A stretch of DNA of 64,000 nt, from the NCBI RefSeq assembly GCF_004349195.1, contig NZ_SMLG01000015.1, positions 1 to 64,000 of the forward strand, given 5' to 3'. Shown one piece after another: positions 25,871-34,733 of this stretch. The stretch is from Flavobacterium rhamnosiphilum (GTDB lineage Bacteria > Bacteroidota > Bacteroidia > Flavobacteriales > Flavobacteriaceae). Each line of letters begins with the position of its first letter. The first letter of the stretch is position 1. Position numbers and translations under genes: made by a program. The notes beneath the pieces are model-generated. The model was not told where the DNA came from. It saw nothing but the letters and a program-made list of their open reading frames with translations, and ran no database searches.

Positions 25871-26533
25871 TTGAAAAGAGAAATAATCCAAACACTTGAT
25901 GGTTCAACTACCATTCACATAGCAGAATGGGATGAATGTTATCATTCTAAACATGGTGCCATACAGGAAGCACAGCATGTATTTATTAAAAACGGCCTTT
26001 CATTATTTCAAAACAGGAATGTTTCTATTTTGGAAATAGGATTTGGCACAGGTTTAAATGCCTTTATCACGTTGTTAGAGGCAAAAAAAATGAAGCAATC
26101 GATAGATTATGTCGGAGTAGAAGCCTATCCAATTTCAGTAGACGAAGTTTTACTGATGAATTATGTCACAGAATTAAATGCAAGTCAAGAAAGCGCAATT
26201 TTCGATAGAATGCATGAAAGCAATTGGGGAGAAAAAATTGATTTAAGGGATGATTTTTCACTTACGAAAAGGAAACAGTTTTTTGAAGAAATTGATGATA
26301 TTGATCAATTTGATTTGATTTATTTTGATGCTTTTGGGTATAGAGTACAACCTGAATTGTGGAGCACCGCTATTTTTGAGAAGATGTATAAGGCGCTTAA
26401 AACTAATGGTGTGCTGGTTACTTATGCTGCCAGAGGAGTTGTAAAAAGAAGTATGATCGAAGTGGGTTTTACTGTCGAAAAACTTGCCGGGCCACCCGGA
26501 AAAAGAGAAATGTTTCGTGCTAGAAAAAGCTAA
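25871..26533 (+). CDS. mnmD: tRNA 5-methylaminomethyl-2-thiouridine methyltransferase MnmD
   Basis: SAM-dependent enzyme completing mnm5s2U34 in tRNA wobble positions. The motif ILEIGFGTGLNAF near residues 56-68 binds SAM; DLIYFDAFGYRVQPELWS near 152-169 is the catalytic block; the end RAGPPGKREM-like motif is present as AGPPGKREMFRA. It is the stand-alone MnmD domain (220 residues) without the oxidase half of E. coli MnmC. The gene starts with TTG at 25871: no ATG exists before the conserved start MKREIIQTLDGSTTIH, and the -7 match at 25817-25824 leaves a short leader. Confidence 0.93.
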   Translation: MKREIIQTLDGSTTIHIAEWDECYHSKHGAIQEAQHVFIKNGLSLFQNRNVSILEIGFGTGLNAFITLLEAKKMKQSIDYVGVEAYPISVDEVLLMNYVTELNASQESAIFDRMHESNWGEKIDLRDDFSLTKRKQFFEEIDDIDQFDLIYFDAFGYRVQPELWSTAIFEKMYKALKTNGVLVTYAARGVVKRSMIEVGFTVEKLAGPPGKREMFRARKS

Positions 26534-26701
26534 GATTTGTTGTTTAAGTGGTTTATTTTCAGCGATTTATTTTTTTCGAACCAAAATCCATGAATTAGAA
26601 ATAAAAAAATTAAAACTACGTTAAATAGTTATGTTGTAATTAAAAAAAATGTATTTTTACAACACTTTAGAATCCAAATCTAATTAAAATCTTTGTTTAC
26701 T

Positions 26702-26899
26702 ATGTCAAAAATCATGTATGATTATACAAAATCAATTTTAGAAAGAGTGAGTTTTGATCCATTGCTTTTTTGTAAGGAACTAGAAAAAGCCATCAAAACA
26801 TTATTACCCTACGAAATGGAACAATTGCGAGAATGGTTATTAAATTATACAATTGGAAAACCGGAATTAAAACAATGTTTACTAATTGTAAATTCATAA
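26702..26899 (+). CDS. Small conserved-looking cytoplasmic protein
   Basis: 65 residues from the ATG at 26702 (an ATG three codons upstream is less likely). The chain MSKIMYDYTKSILERVSFD..LFCKELEKAIKTLLPYEMEQLREWL is amphipathic and helical. From memory similar small proteins occur in many Flavobacteria, but I cannot name a family. It is followed at once by a strong shared terminator, which supports expression. Function unknown. Confidence 0.72.
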   Translation: MSKIMYDYTKSILERVSFDPLLFCKELEKAIKTLLPYEMEQLREWLLNYTIGKPELKQCLLIVNS

Positions 26900-26939
26900 A
26901 ATAAAAAAAGGAACCGCAAAACGGTTCCTTTTTTTATTT
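26899..26939. terminator. Bidirectional terminator before oxyR
   Basis: A perfect 18-bp stem with core AGGAACCG / CGGTTCCT and a 5-base loop. The oxyR stop codon (26934-26936) lies inside the right arm. Confidence 0.9.
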
Positions 26940-27875
26940 TTTAGGAAGTGAACTTATAATTTGAACATTTTGAAATACGATAGCACCTTTTACAACTCCT
27001 GCAATTGTATTTCGAAGCGCATCAATTATCTGTATTTTTAATTCGCTCTTAGGGAAGATGAGACTGACCTCTCTGGCAGGTTTGGGTTCCTTAAAGTGGC
27101 GTAATTTTAATTTGTCAGTTTCTTTTAAATCCAAGGTGTGTAAATAGGGAAGCAATGTTGTCCCTAAACCTTCGTCGGCTAATTTTATCAGGGTTTCAAA
27201 ACTCCCGCTTTCTAATTGAAAACGACTCGTTTCATTTTTACCTACATTTTTGCATAAATTTAAAATTCCGTCTCGAAAACAGTGTCCGTCTTGTAATAAT
27301 AAGATTTCCTCTAAGTTTAAGTCAGAAACTTCGATTTCTTCCTTTTGAAAATGATGGTGACTTTCTGGAATGTAGGCTACAAAAGGTTCGTAATACAAGA
27401 CAATTTCTTTTATTTTTTCCTCCATCAAAGGAGTGGCGGCAATGGCAGCATCGAGATGGCCATTGTTTAGTTTTGTTATAATTTCTTCCGTATTTAACTC
27501 TTCAATTATGAGTTTTACTTTTGGGTATTTTTTTATAAAATTACTCAAGAACATTGGTAATAACGTAGGCATAATTGTTGGGATTATTCCCAATCTGAAT
27601 TCGCCGCCAATAAATCCTTTTTGTTGTTCCACAATATCCTGAATCCTATCGGCTTCATTGACTATATTTTTTGCTTGGTTTACAATTTTTTGACCAATGT
27701 CAGTAAGCTGAATCGGTTTTTTGGTTCTGTCAAATATCTGAATACTTAATTCTTCTTCTATTTTTTGAATTTGCATGCTCAATGTGGGTTGAGTTACAAA
27801 ACATTTTTCGGCAGCAAGAGTGAAATTTTTGTGTTCGGCTACAGCAAGAACATATTTTAATTGAGTGATTGTCAT
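26934..27875 (-). CDS. oxyR: LysR-family hydrogen peroxide sensor OxyR
   Basis: A LysR regulator activated by disulfide formation. I place the start at the ATG of MTITQLKYVL (27875), 14 codons into the open frame, as this aligns the winged helix (NFTLAAEKCFVTQPTLSMQI) with the family. With that start the two cysteines of DGHCFRDGILNLC fall at positions 199 and 208, the same numbers as the peroxide-sensing pair of E. coli OxyR. The divergent neighbour is dps, a classic OxyR target. 314 residues. Confidence 0.94.
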   Translation of the reverse strand: MTITQLKYVLAVAEHKNFTLAAEKCFVTQPTLSMQIQKIEEELSIQIFDRTKKPIQLTDIGQKIVNQAKNIVNEADRIQDIVEQQKGFIGGEFRLGIIPTIMPTLLPMFLSNFIKKYPKVKLIIEELNTEEIITKLNNGHLDAAIAATPLMEEKIKEIVLYYEPFVAYIPESHHHFQKEEIEVSDLNLEEILLLQDGHCFRDGILNLCKNVGKNETSRFQLESGSFETLIKLADEGLGTTLLPYLHTLDLKETDKLKLRHFKEPKPAREVSLIFPKSELKIQIIDALRNTIAGVVKGAIVFQNVQIISSLPKK

Positions 27876-27974
27876 CTTTTTTATAGTAATATCTGATGCA
27901 AATATAAAAACAATCAATTTAATTTATAGTGTAAAGCAGAGTTTTCTTATCTAAATTTTTAGAAAATAAAAATT
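27876..27974. promoter_or_regulatory. Divergent oxyR-dps control region
   Basis: 99 bp between the start codons of oxyR and dps. Very AT-rich. By analogy with other bacteria it should hold the OxyR binding site that controls both genes, but I do not see a sequence I can assign to it. Confidence 0.45.
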
Positions 27975-28454
27975 ATGAAAACAAATATTTTAGGATTACT
28001 GGTAAAAGAATCAGAATTGATAGTAAGTGAATTAAATATTTTATTATCAAATTTTCAAGTTTATTATCAAAACTTAAGGGGAATTCATTGGAATATTAAA
28101 GGGAAACGTTTTTTTGATTTGCATGTAAAATTTGAAGAATTATATACGGATGCCCAAATAAAAATTGATTTAATTGCCGAAAGGGTTCTTACTGTTGACG
28201 GGACACGACTTCATACTTTTGAAGATTATATAAATAATAATCAGTTAGTTGTGGGTAAAAATATTTCAAACGATGAAAAAGCAGTACATTTAATTGTTAC
28301 GTCATTGACACATTTGTTAAAAATAGAAAGAGAAATTCTTAACAAATCGGGGGAAATTAATGACGAAGGGACAAATTCGATGATGAGTGATTTTATTTCA
28401 GAACAAGAAAAGACGATCTGGATGATGCAAGCTTGGCTGGAAGAAAGTTTGTAG
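27975..28454 (+). CDS. dps: Dps-family ferritin-like DNA-protecting protein
   Basis: A 159-residue four-helix protein forming a 12-mer shell that oxidises Fe2+ with peroxide and shields DNA. YYQNLRGIHWNIKGKRFFDLHVKFEELYTD contains the ferroxidase residues (His of HWNIKG, His of DLH, Asp and Glu further on). No long basic N-terminal tail is present. Divergent from oxyR, so induction by peroxide is likely. Confidence 0.93.
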   Translation: MKTNILGLLVKESELIVSELNILLSNFQVYYQNLRGIHWNIKGKRFFDLHVKFEELYTDAQIKIDLIAERVLTVDGTRLHTFEDYINNNQLVVGKNISNDEKAVHLIVTSLTHLLKIEREILNKSGEINDEGTNSMMSDFISEQEKTIWMMQAWLEESL

Positions 28455-28476
28455 TTTTATAGGGATTTAAAAAAGG

Positions 28477-28506
28477 CAAAATGAAATGGGATAATTTCAT
28501 TTTGCT
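28477..28506 (+). terminator. Terminator of dps
   Basis: Perfect 12-bp stem GCAAAATGAAAT with its complement, 6-base loop, followed by a run of eight T; 23 bases after the dps stop. Confidence 0.88.
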
Positions 28507-28572
28507 TTTTTTTTGAATGTTAATTTTTTTTTAAATTTAGAAAAACGATTGCTTTTTTAATAAACTTAATTC

Positions 28573-28580
28573 TATTTTTG
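28573..28580 (+). promoter_or_regulatory. -7 element directly before the small secreted protein gene
   Basis: TATTTTTG matches TAnnTTTG and ends only five bases before the ATG at 28586, so the transcript would start at or next to the A of ATG (leaderless). A TTG lies at 28549-28551, 21 bases upstream. Confidence 0.5.
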
Positions 28581-28585
28581 CGGCA

Positions 28586-28867
28586 ATGAAAATAATATCT
28601 AAAATATTTTTAATTGTATTTATCGCCTTTCTGATCACTCCGACAATAGTTACTGTGATTGAGAAAAGTGCAGATATTTCTATTTTCTACAGTATTTCTG
28701 AAGAAGAACATGCACACAAAGAAATTAAGACTTTTTTTTATTTTGAATCTTTCACAGAAATAATTACTTCATCGAGATTATCATCTAGCGCTATTCTATC
28801 TGAGAATTTATCTAAACACGATAATATAGCCTCATCTATATTTATTCCCCCGCCTGACCAAGTTTAA
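28586..28867 (+). CDS. Small exported protein preceding the SulP transporter
   Basis: 93 residues. A signal or membrane segment covers residues 6-25 (IFLIVFIAFLITPTIVTVI); the rest is polar and ends in PPPDQV. EEEHAHKEIK near 40-49 is a charged, His-containing stretch. No family recognised. It is 87 bases before the SulP gene on the same strand and may belong to the bicarbonate / carbonic anhydrase cluster. Function unknown. Confidence 0.72.
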   Translation: MKIISKIFLIVFIAFLITPTIVTVIEKSADISIFYSISEEEHAHKEIKTFFYFESFTEIITSSRLSSSAILSENLSKHDNIASSIFIPPPDQV

Positions 28868-28954
28868 TACAATTTTTGATTTTAGTATTTTGAAATCAAT
28901 TTTCACATGTAGCATGTGAGCAAACTCTTTGTATTCAAATTTTAGTAAGGTATT

Positions 28955-30550
28955 ATGACAAAAAAAATAAATCTTTTTGCTAACCTTAAATCCGATTTTG
29001 CGTCTGGTTTAGTGGTTTTTTTGGTAGCGCTTCCATTATGTTTAGGTATTGCAATGGCTTCAGGTGCTCCATTGTTTTCAGGAATTATTTCAGGAATTAT
29101 AGGAGGAATAGTAGTAGGCTATTTAAGCACATCCAATATAAGTGTTTCAGGACCTGCGGCTGGTCTAACAGCTATTGTTCTTACCGCAATTACGGATTTA
29201 GGAGCTTTTGATATTTTTTTAACCGCAGTTTTCATTGCAGGTTTGATACAATTAATATTGGGATTCGCAAAAGCGGGAAGTATTTCTAATTATTTTCCAA
29301 CGAATGTTATTGAAGGAATGTTGGCGGGAATTGGAATTATTATTATTCTGAAACAATTGCCACACGCATTTGGTTATGACAATGATTTTGAAGGAGACCA
29401 ATCTTTTTCACAACTTGATGGCAGTAATACATTCTCTGCGTTGTTTAGTATTTTTGACTATATCCAAATAGGGTCAATCGTTATTACATTGGTTTCTATG
29501 GTAATTTTGATTTCTTGGGATAAAGTTCCTTTTTTGAAAAAACTTAAATTAGTTCCGGGAGCTTTAATTGCAGTAGCTATTGGCGTTATTTTGAATGAGA
29601 TTTTCGTTGGTACAGGAAGTGCTTTGGCTATTGGAAAAGAACATTTAGTTTCCTTACCGGTTCCTTCTTCTTTCGAAGAATTTAAAGCAATTATTGTAAC
29701 TCCTGATTTTTCTGGGGTTATGAATCCAAAGGTTTGGGTAGTCGCATTTACAATTGCTATTGTTGCTTCGGTTGAAACTCTTTTGAGTATTGAAGCGGCT
29801 GATAGAATGGATGTTCAAAAACGCTACACAGACACTAATAAGGAATTAAAAGCGCAAGGAATTGGTAACATGGTGAGTTCTCTTTTGGGGGGGTTACCAT
29901 TGACTTCAGTAATTGTTCGTTCCTCTGCAAACAGTAATTCAGGTGCTAAGTCTAAGATGTCAACCATTATCCACGGATTATTATTATTGATTAGTGTACT
30001 AGCCATTCCGGTGATTCTGAATAAAATTCCATTGGCTACTCTAGCGGCTATTTTAATAGTAATTGGATATAAACTGGCTAAACCAGCGACATTCAAACAT
30101 TTTTGGGAAAAAGGAAAATATCAATTTGTTCCTTTTATTGCCACATTATTGGCGGTTGTATTTTTGGATTTATTGAAAGGAGTTGCTTTGGGAATTATCA
30201 TCAGTATCATTTTTGTATTGAAAGGAAATCTAAAACGAGCTTATAATTTTAGAAAAGAAGCGTATGAGGATGGCGATGTGATTCATATTGATTTGGCTCA
30301 GGAAGTTTCTTTTTTGAATAAAGCAGCAATCAAATTGACCTTAAATGACATTCCTGAAAATTCTAAAGTGATCATTAATGCACATGATACGGTATATATT
30401 GCGCATGATGTTTTAGATTTAATTCATGAATTTAAAACGACAAGAGCCAGAGATAAAAAGATTAAAGTCAAACTCAAAGGGTTTAAAAAAGCGTATCAGT
30501 TAGAAAATACTGGAGAAGAAGAAAAGCATGTTTTTGTTGAACATAAATAA
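28955..30550 (+). CDS. SulP-family anion transporter, probably bicarbonate
   Basis: A 531-residue transporter with about 11-14 membrane segments. DFASGLVVFLVALPLCLGIAMASG at the start and SGPAAGLTAIV near 65-75 are SulP hallmarks; a short STAS-like domain follows from about residue 440. The two beta carbonic anhydrase genes directly downstream on the same strand (18 and then 80 bases apart) point to bicarbonate as the substrate, as in BicA-type SulP proteins, although sulfate cannot be ruled out from the sequence. Confidence 0.92.
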   Translation: MTKKINLFANLKSDFASGLVVFLVALPLCLGIAMASGAPLFSGIISGIIGGIVVGYLSTSNISVSGPAAGLTAIVLTAITDLGAFDIFLTAVFIAGLIQLILGFAKAGSISNYFPTNVIEGMLAGIGIIIILKQLPHAFGYDNDFEGDQSFSQLDGSNTFSALFSIFDYIQIGSIVITLVSMVILISWDKVPFLKKLKLVPGALIAVAIGVILNEIFVGTGSALAIGKEHLVSLPVPSSFEEFKAIIVTPDFSGVMNPKVWVVAFTIAIVASVETLLSIEAADRMDVQKRYTDTNKELKAQGIGNMVSSLLGGLPLTSVIVRSSANSNSGAKSKMSTIIHGLLLLISVLAIPVILNKIPLATLAAILIVIGYKLAKPATFKHFWEKGKYQFVPFIATLLAVVFLDLLKGVALGIIISIIFVLKGNLKRAYNFRKEAYEDGDVIHIDLAQEVSFLNKAAIKLTLNDIPENSKVIINAHDTVYIAHDVLDLIHEFKTTRARDKKIKVKLKGFKKAYQLENTGEEEKHVFVEHK

Positions 30551-30568
30551 TAAATAAAATTTAAAAAA

Positions 30569-31252
30569 ATGAAGACATTAAATAAAGAATTGCAATCTGC
30601 AATTACACCAAGAAAAGCTTTAGAGATATTAAAAGAAGGGAATAACAGATTTGTAAATAATCTAAAAGCGCATAGAGATTTACTCGAACAAGTTAATGAT
30701 ACTCGTGATGGTCAATGGCCGTTTGCAACAATTTTAAGTTGTATTGATAGTAGAACTTCTGCAGAACTCATTTTTGACCAAGGTTTAGGCGATATTTTTT
30801 CGGTAAGAATTGCGGGTAATATTGTAAATACAGATATTCTAGGAAGTATGGAGTTTGCCTGTAAATTAGCTGGTTCTAAGCTTATTGTTGTTCTTGGACA
30901 TAGCAAATGTGGTGCTGTAAAAGGTGCTTGTGACCATGTAGAAATGGGAAATCTTACTGAATTGTTATCAAAAATTCAACCAGCAGTTTATCAGGAAAAG
31001 GAAACTTTAACTGAAAGAAATGCTAAAAACGCTTCATTTGTTGAGAATGTTGCTCAAATTAACGTAAAGCGTAATGTAAAAAACATCATTGAAAGAAGTT
31101 TTATTTTAGAGCAAATGATTGAAAATGGTGAGATAGGAATAATTGGAGCTATGCACAATATAGAAACAGGTGAAGTTATTTTCTATGATGATGTTGAATA
31201 CATTAAGGATGATAAAAATCTAGATTTCACAATAGCCGAATTGAGACATTAA
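30569..31252 (+). CDS. Beta carbonic anhydrase (first of two)
   Basis: Zinc enzyme interconverting CO2 and bicarbonate. Zinc ligands are C58 (LSCIDSR), H111 and C114 (GHSKCGAVKG), with D60-R62 as the usual dyad. 227 residues. The gene starts 18 bases after the SulP gene. No signal peptide, so cytoplasmic. Compared with the second enzyme (31333-31968) it has a longer N-terminal part and IDSRTSAE in place of SDSRVPAN, so it belongs to a different beta subgroup. Confidence 0.94.
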   Translation: MKTLNKELQSAITPRKALEILKEGNNRFVNNLKAHRDLLEQVNDTRDGQWPFATILSCIDSRTSAELIFDQGLGDIFSVRIAGNIVNTDILGSMEFACKLAGSKLIVVLGHSKCGAVKGACDHVEMGNLTELLSKIQPAVYQEKETLTERNAKNASFVENVAQINVKRNVKNIIERSFILEQMIENGEIGIIGAMHNIETGEVIFYDDVEYIKDDKNLDFTIAELRH

Positions 31253-31332
31253 TATTTTTAAATTTCATATATTTGAACTTTATTGTATAATCTAACAATT
31301 CAAAATTAATCAGATTAACAATCAAAATAATT

Positions 31333-31968
31333 ATGAGCGATTTTTATAAAAAAATATTAGAGAATAATAAAAAATGGGTTGAAACTTCTTTAGCGAGTGA
31401 CCCAAATTATTTCCAGGATCTTGCCAAAGGTCAAACACCGCCATTATTATGGATAGGTTGTTCAGATAGCAGGGTTCCTGCAAATGAAATTGTAGGTGCA
31501 AAACCTGGAGAAGTTTTTGTACATAGAAACATAGCCAATATGGTAGTGCATAGTGATATGAATATGTTGAGTGTACTGGATTATGCAGTAAACGTATTGA
31601 AAGTAAAGCATGTACTGGTTTGCGGGCATTATGGTTGCGGAGGTGTGAAGGCAGCAATGGGAAATGATTCTATTGGTATTATTGACAACTGGATTCGCCA
31701 TATAAAAGATGTTTATCGTTTGCACAGCACCTATTTAGATTCTATCGAAGATGAAACGGAGCGTTTTAATACTTTTGTAGAATTAAATGTAAAAGAACAG
31801 GTTTTTGATTTAGCCAAAACATCAATTGTACAGTCTGCTTGGAAAAACGGTCAGGATTTAACCTTACACGGATGGGCTTACGGACTTAATTCCGGTTTTG
31901 TAACGGATTTAGATGTTAACATCAGTTCCGATAAAGATTTGGACGAAGTATACCAATTGAAATTTTAA
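31333..31968 (+). CDS. can: Beta carbonic anhydrase (second, Can-like)
   Basis: A 211-residue beta carbonic anhydrase. Zinc ligands are C43 (IGCSDSRVPAN), H99 and C102 (CGHYGCGGVKAA), with D45-R47 as the catalytic dyad. The layout matches E. coli Can. It follows the first carbonic anhydrase gene by 80 bases on the same strand and ends the cluster before a strong terminator. Likely supplies bicarbonate for carboxylation reactions or helps the SulP transporter. Confidence 0.95.
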   Translation: MSDFYKKILENNKKWVETSLASDPNYFQDLAKGQTPPLLWIGCSDSRVPANEIVGAKPGEVFVHRNIANMVVHSDMNMLSVLDYAVNVLKVKHVLVCGHYGCGGVKAAMGNDSIGIIDNWIRHIKDVYRLHSTYLDSIEDETERFNTFVELNVKEQVFDLAKTSIVQSAWKNGQDLTLHGWAYGLNSGFVTDLDVNISSDKDLDEVYQLKF

Positions 31969-31983
31969 TACAAGAATTCAAAT

Positions 31984-32011
31984 AAAAAATCCGCTCTTTA
32001 GCGGATTTTTT
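31984..32011. terminator. Bidirectional terminator after the carbonic anhydrases
   Basis: Perfect stem AAAAAATCCGCT with its complement, 4-base loop, A/T runs on both sides; lies between the convergent carbonic anhydrase and LETM1-related genes. Confidence 0.9.
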
Positions 32012-33211
32012 TTATTCGTTATCCAGATTTTCATTAAAAGCAGAAGGCAATAGAGTAGGGATGAATTTTATTAAAATAGGCAACAATAAACTACCGCCAG
32101 GAAGTAAAAAGATAGTCAGCGAAGGAATGGTTTTACAAATTTCCAACAGTTGTTTTTTGACTTTTTTCTTTTCTTTTTCGTCCAAATCTCTTCGAGTAGA
32201 GTAGGCCAATAGCATCATTAATTCTTTGCTTTGCTCAATTTCCTTTATCAATCTGTTTTTATTACGGCTTATTAGCGTAACAACACTTTGAGTCGTTTGA
32301 TCGTAAAAATGTTTGACAGGATTTGAATAATTGAAATACGGTATTTCTTTTTTATGTTTCGTTATAAATGCATCGGTACTGTCTATGCTTTGATTTACAA
32401 AATCATCTGAAACCGATAATGTTTCAGCTAATGAATGTAAAAAATAGGATTCATTGTTTTCAATTTTGCCATCACTCCATAAAGCCATTCCGGCAATATC
32501 TATTAAATAATATTTTTCCAGTTCATTTGTAAAGTAATCCAATTGAAGTGTTTCCAAACTCTGAACAGAAACTTTCGAGAATTTGCTGTAGCGTATCGAA
32601 GCCTCAAAAAGTTTGATTAATAAATCATCATATTGTGATTTTTCCGATTTGATTTTTAACGCAAGTGTTACAATATTGACAACCGTTTCTTCAATTTTCT
32701 TCAGGTACTTTTCTGGAATTTCACCGTGTATTAAGTATTGGCGGAAAGCCAGGACATCTATAAAAAGTAACGCATTGGTTACCAGATGGGAGAAGTTTTT
32801 ACTGATGATGCTATCGTTCGTTTGAACACGTTCATCAATTATTTTTTCCAGTGTTAAGGAAAGAGAATTTTTAGGCAGTATCTTTTTAAACAAATTGAAA
32901 CCCTGAGGATTCATTTGATTGTAAAAAGTGACTGTTTGTTTAATGAAATTTTCGGAACTGATTTCGTCACTGGTCAAACAAAAAACATTATATAAAGTGT
33001 TTAATAGTGCAACTTTAGAGATCTCTTCTTTAAACCAGCCTTTGGTTTCAATTGTATTTACGGTGTCAAATGTGATTATGTGGCCATAAATAAATCCTGT
33101 TTCTCTAACTTTTTGATAAAATGTATCCGTAGTTTCAGAAACCGTTTTCTCTGAAATTTTTTGTTCAATAAAAAATTTATCTATCCAACCTGATGCCGAA
33201 GGGTTAATCAT
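32012..33211 (-). CDS. LETM1-related biofilm-associated protein
   Basis: I take the ATG of MINPSASGWIDKF (33211) as start, seven codons into the open frame, as homologues begin this way. About 399 residues, soluble and mostly helical until the end. The C-terminal part from about residue 325 (RNKNRLIKEIEQSKELMMLL, then KKVKKQLLEICKTIPSLTIFLLPGG) resembles the LETM1 ribosome-binding-like domain, with a hydrophobic stretch near the end. Flavobacterial homologues carry the name used here; its molecular role is unclear. Confidence 0.83.
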   Translation of the reverse strand: MINPSASGWIDKFFIEQKISEKTVSETTDTFYQKVRETGFIYGHIITFDTVNTIETKGWFKEEISKVALLNTLYNVFCLTSDEISSENFIKQTVTFYNQMNPQGFNLFKKILPKNSLSLTLEKIIDERVQTNDSIISKNFSHLVTNALLFIDVLAFRQYLIHGEIPEKYLKKIEETVVNIVTLALKIKSEKSQYDDLLIKLFEASIRYSKFSKVSVQSLETLQLDYFTNELEKYYLIDIAGMALWSDGKIENNESYFLHSLAETLSVSDDFVNQSIDSTDAFITKHKKEIPYFNYSNPVKHFYDQTTQSVVTLISRNKNRLIKEIEQSKELMMLLAYSTRRDLDEKEKKKVKKQLLEICKTIPSLTIFLLPGGSLLLPILIKFIPTLLPSAFNENLDNE

Positions 33212-33490
33212 TGCTTTAATTTGAAGATACAAAGCTATACTTTTTTGCGGTAGTTTTAACTGGTGTTTTTTAGTTTAACACAGATACTACAATTAATTAG
33301 TATTGTTTTTTTTGTTTTAAACAAGATAAATTTAATTGTTATAATTTTTGATGAAAAACACCCACAATCAGGCACTTTTTTAATCGCAATGATTGAGAAT
33401 GGGCATTAATAAAAATAGGATTTTGATACAAGATGTATCTGTATAATAAGAAGCCCTGATTTGCAATGAAAACAGGGCTTTTATTGGTAT

Positions 33491-34267
33491 TTAAGAATTG
33501 AATAAAGTTTCTGCGGCTTCCCAATTGACTACATTCCAAAAAGAAGCAATATAATCGGCTCTGCGGTTTTGGTTTTTCAAATAATACGCATGTTCCCAAA
33601 CGTCTAAAGCTAAAACAGGTTTTCCTTTTAATCCTTTACCACGCAAACTCATCAATGGATTGTCTTGATTTGCCGTTGAACCGATAACTAATTTGCCGTC
33701 TTGAACCACTAACCAAGCCCAACCGGAACCAAATCGTTTCATCGAAGCATCACTAAATTGTTTTTTGAATTCATCAAAAGAACCAAAAGTACTCGTTATA
33801 GCATCTCCTAATTTCCCTTTTGGAGTACCACCGCCATTTGGTTTCATTAAACTCCAAAACAAACTGTGATTGTAATGCCCACCACCATTATTACGAATTG
33901 CTTCCGGAAATTTCGACATTTTTCCGAAGATGCTTTCCAGTGATTTAGAATGTTCCACTACGTTTTTATCCAAAGTTTCTATTGCTTTGTTCAAATTCGT
34001 GACATAAGCTTGATGGTGTTTGCTGTAATGAATTTCCATTGTCATTTTATCAATATGAGGCTCTAAAGCATCATAGGCGTATGGTAATTTTGGAAGACTA
34101 TAGTTTCCTTGAAAATCCATAGTGTCTAATTCTGGTATTTGATTTTCTAGTTTTAAAGCAGATTCAGAAGCAAATGCGGAATTAAATAAGCTAGAGCCAA
34201 TAATTGTCCCAGTTGAAAGTATTGCTGTTTGTTTTAAAAAATTTCTTCGTGTATTATTATTTTCCAT
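33491..34267 (-). CDS. sod: Exported Fe/Mn superoxide dismutase with Tat signal
   Basis: Converts superoxide to peroxide and oxygen. I choose the ATG at 34267 (37 codons into the open frame) because it opens a twin-arginine signal, [19 protein letters not shown], cleaved near residue 30. Metal ligands of the Fe/Mn family are seen: His in [12 protein letters not shown], His in [11 protein letters not shown], and Asp and His in [10 protein letters not shown]. About 258 residues. Most bacterial enzymes of this family are cytoplasmic; the Tat signal suggests the periplasm. Metal choice (Fe, Mn or both) is not readable. Confidence 0.92.
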   Translation of the reverse strand: MENNNTRRNFLKQTAILSTGTIIGSSLFNSAFASESALKLENQIPELDTMDFQGNYSLPKLPYAYDALEPHIDKMTMEIHYSKHHQAYVTNLNKAIETLDKNVVEHSKSLESIFGKMSKFPEAIRNNGGGHYNHSLFWSLMKPNGGGTPKGKLGDAITSTFGSFDEFKKQFSDASMKRFGSGWAWLVVQDGKLVIGSTANQDNPLMSLRGKGLKGKPVLALDVWEHAYYLKNQNRRADYIASFWNVVNWEAAETLFNS

Positions 34268-34733
34268 AGGTTGAAAATTTATCCTAAAAAGGTTATTAAA
34301 GTAGGACATAAATTTAAACATTAAAAGATAGGGATGGGTTAATAAAGACTTAAAATTTGGTTCCTTTTTTGTTTCCAATATATTTTAAGAGCTTTAAAAG
34401 GTATAGGAATTATGTAAATTTCATTTCAAATTTGTAGGGTCAATAATTATTATTTTAATCTGGGTTTATTATTAGGTTATACTATAATATTTTGGAGCCA
34501 AATTTACGCTATTGTGTATGGCAATAAAACTATTCCAAATGCTTATGCAGTTGGAATTAAGATGAAGGTTGTAGAGACAAAAAGAATTAGATTACTATTT
34601 CCGACAGTAAAGATTTGATGAGTTTAAAAACAGCCTTTTGTAAGACTCTATTTTGTGATTTTTTTTGGAGAAACGATATATTGGCAATGTTTTTGCTTTA
34701 TCTTTAAAAATATAAAAATCAAAAATTGAACAC
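34268..34733. other. Intergenic region, no supported gene
   Basis: One frame on the plus strand is open for 67 codons (34418-34618) with protein-like composition, but it has no start codon except an ATG close to its end, so I treat it as a possible remnant or chance. The right side holds the promoter of the META lipoprotein gene; TATCTTTA at about 34699 is one mismatch from the -7 consensus. Confidence 0.4.

Noticed and set aside
33452..33479. Hairpin AGCCCTG/CAGGGCT after the superoxide dismutase gene as terminator.
   Set aside because: The stem is only seven to eight bp with a long loop, and the minus-strand T run after it is poor; not listed as a feature.
34418..34618. 67-codon open frame with protein-like composition between the superoxide dismutase and META genes.
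   Set aside because: No start codon except an ATG near its end, and no homology I can name; kept only as a possible remnant.
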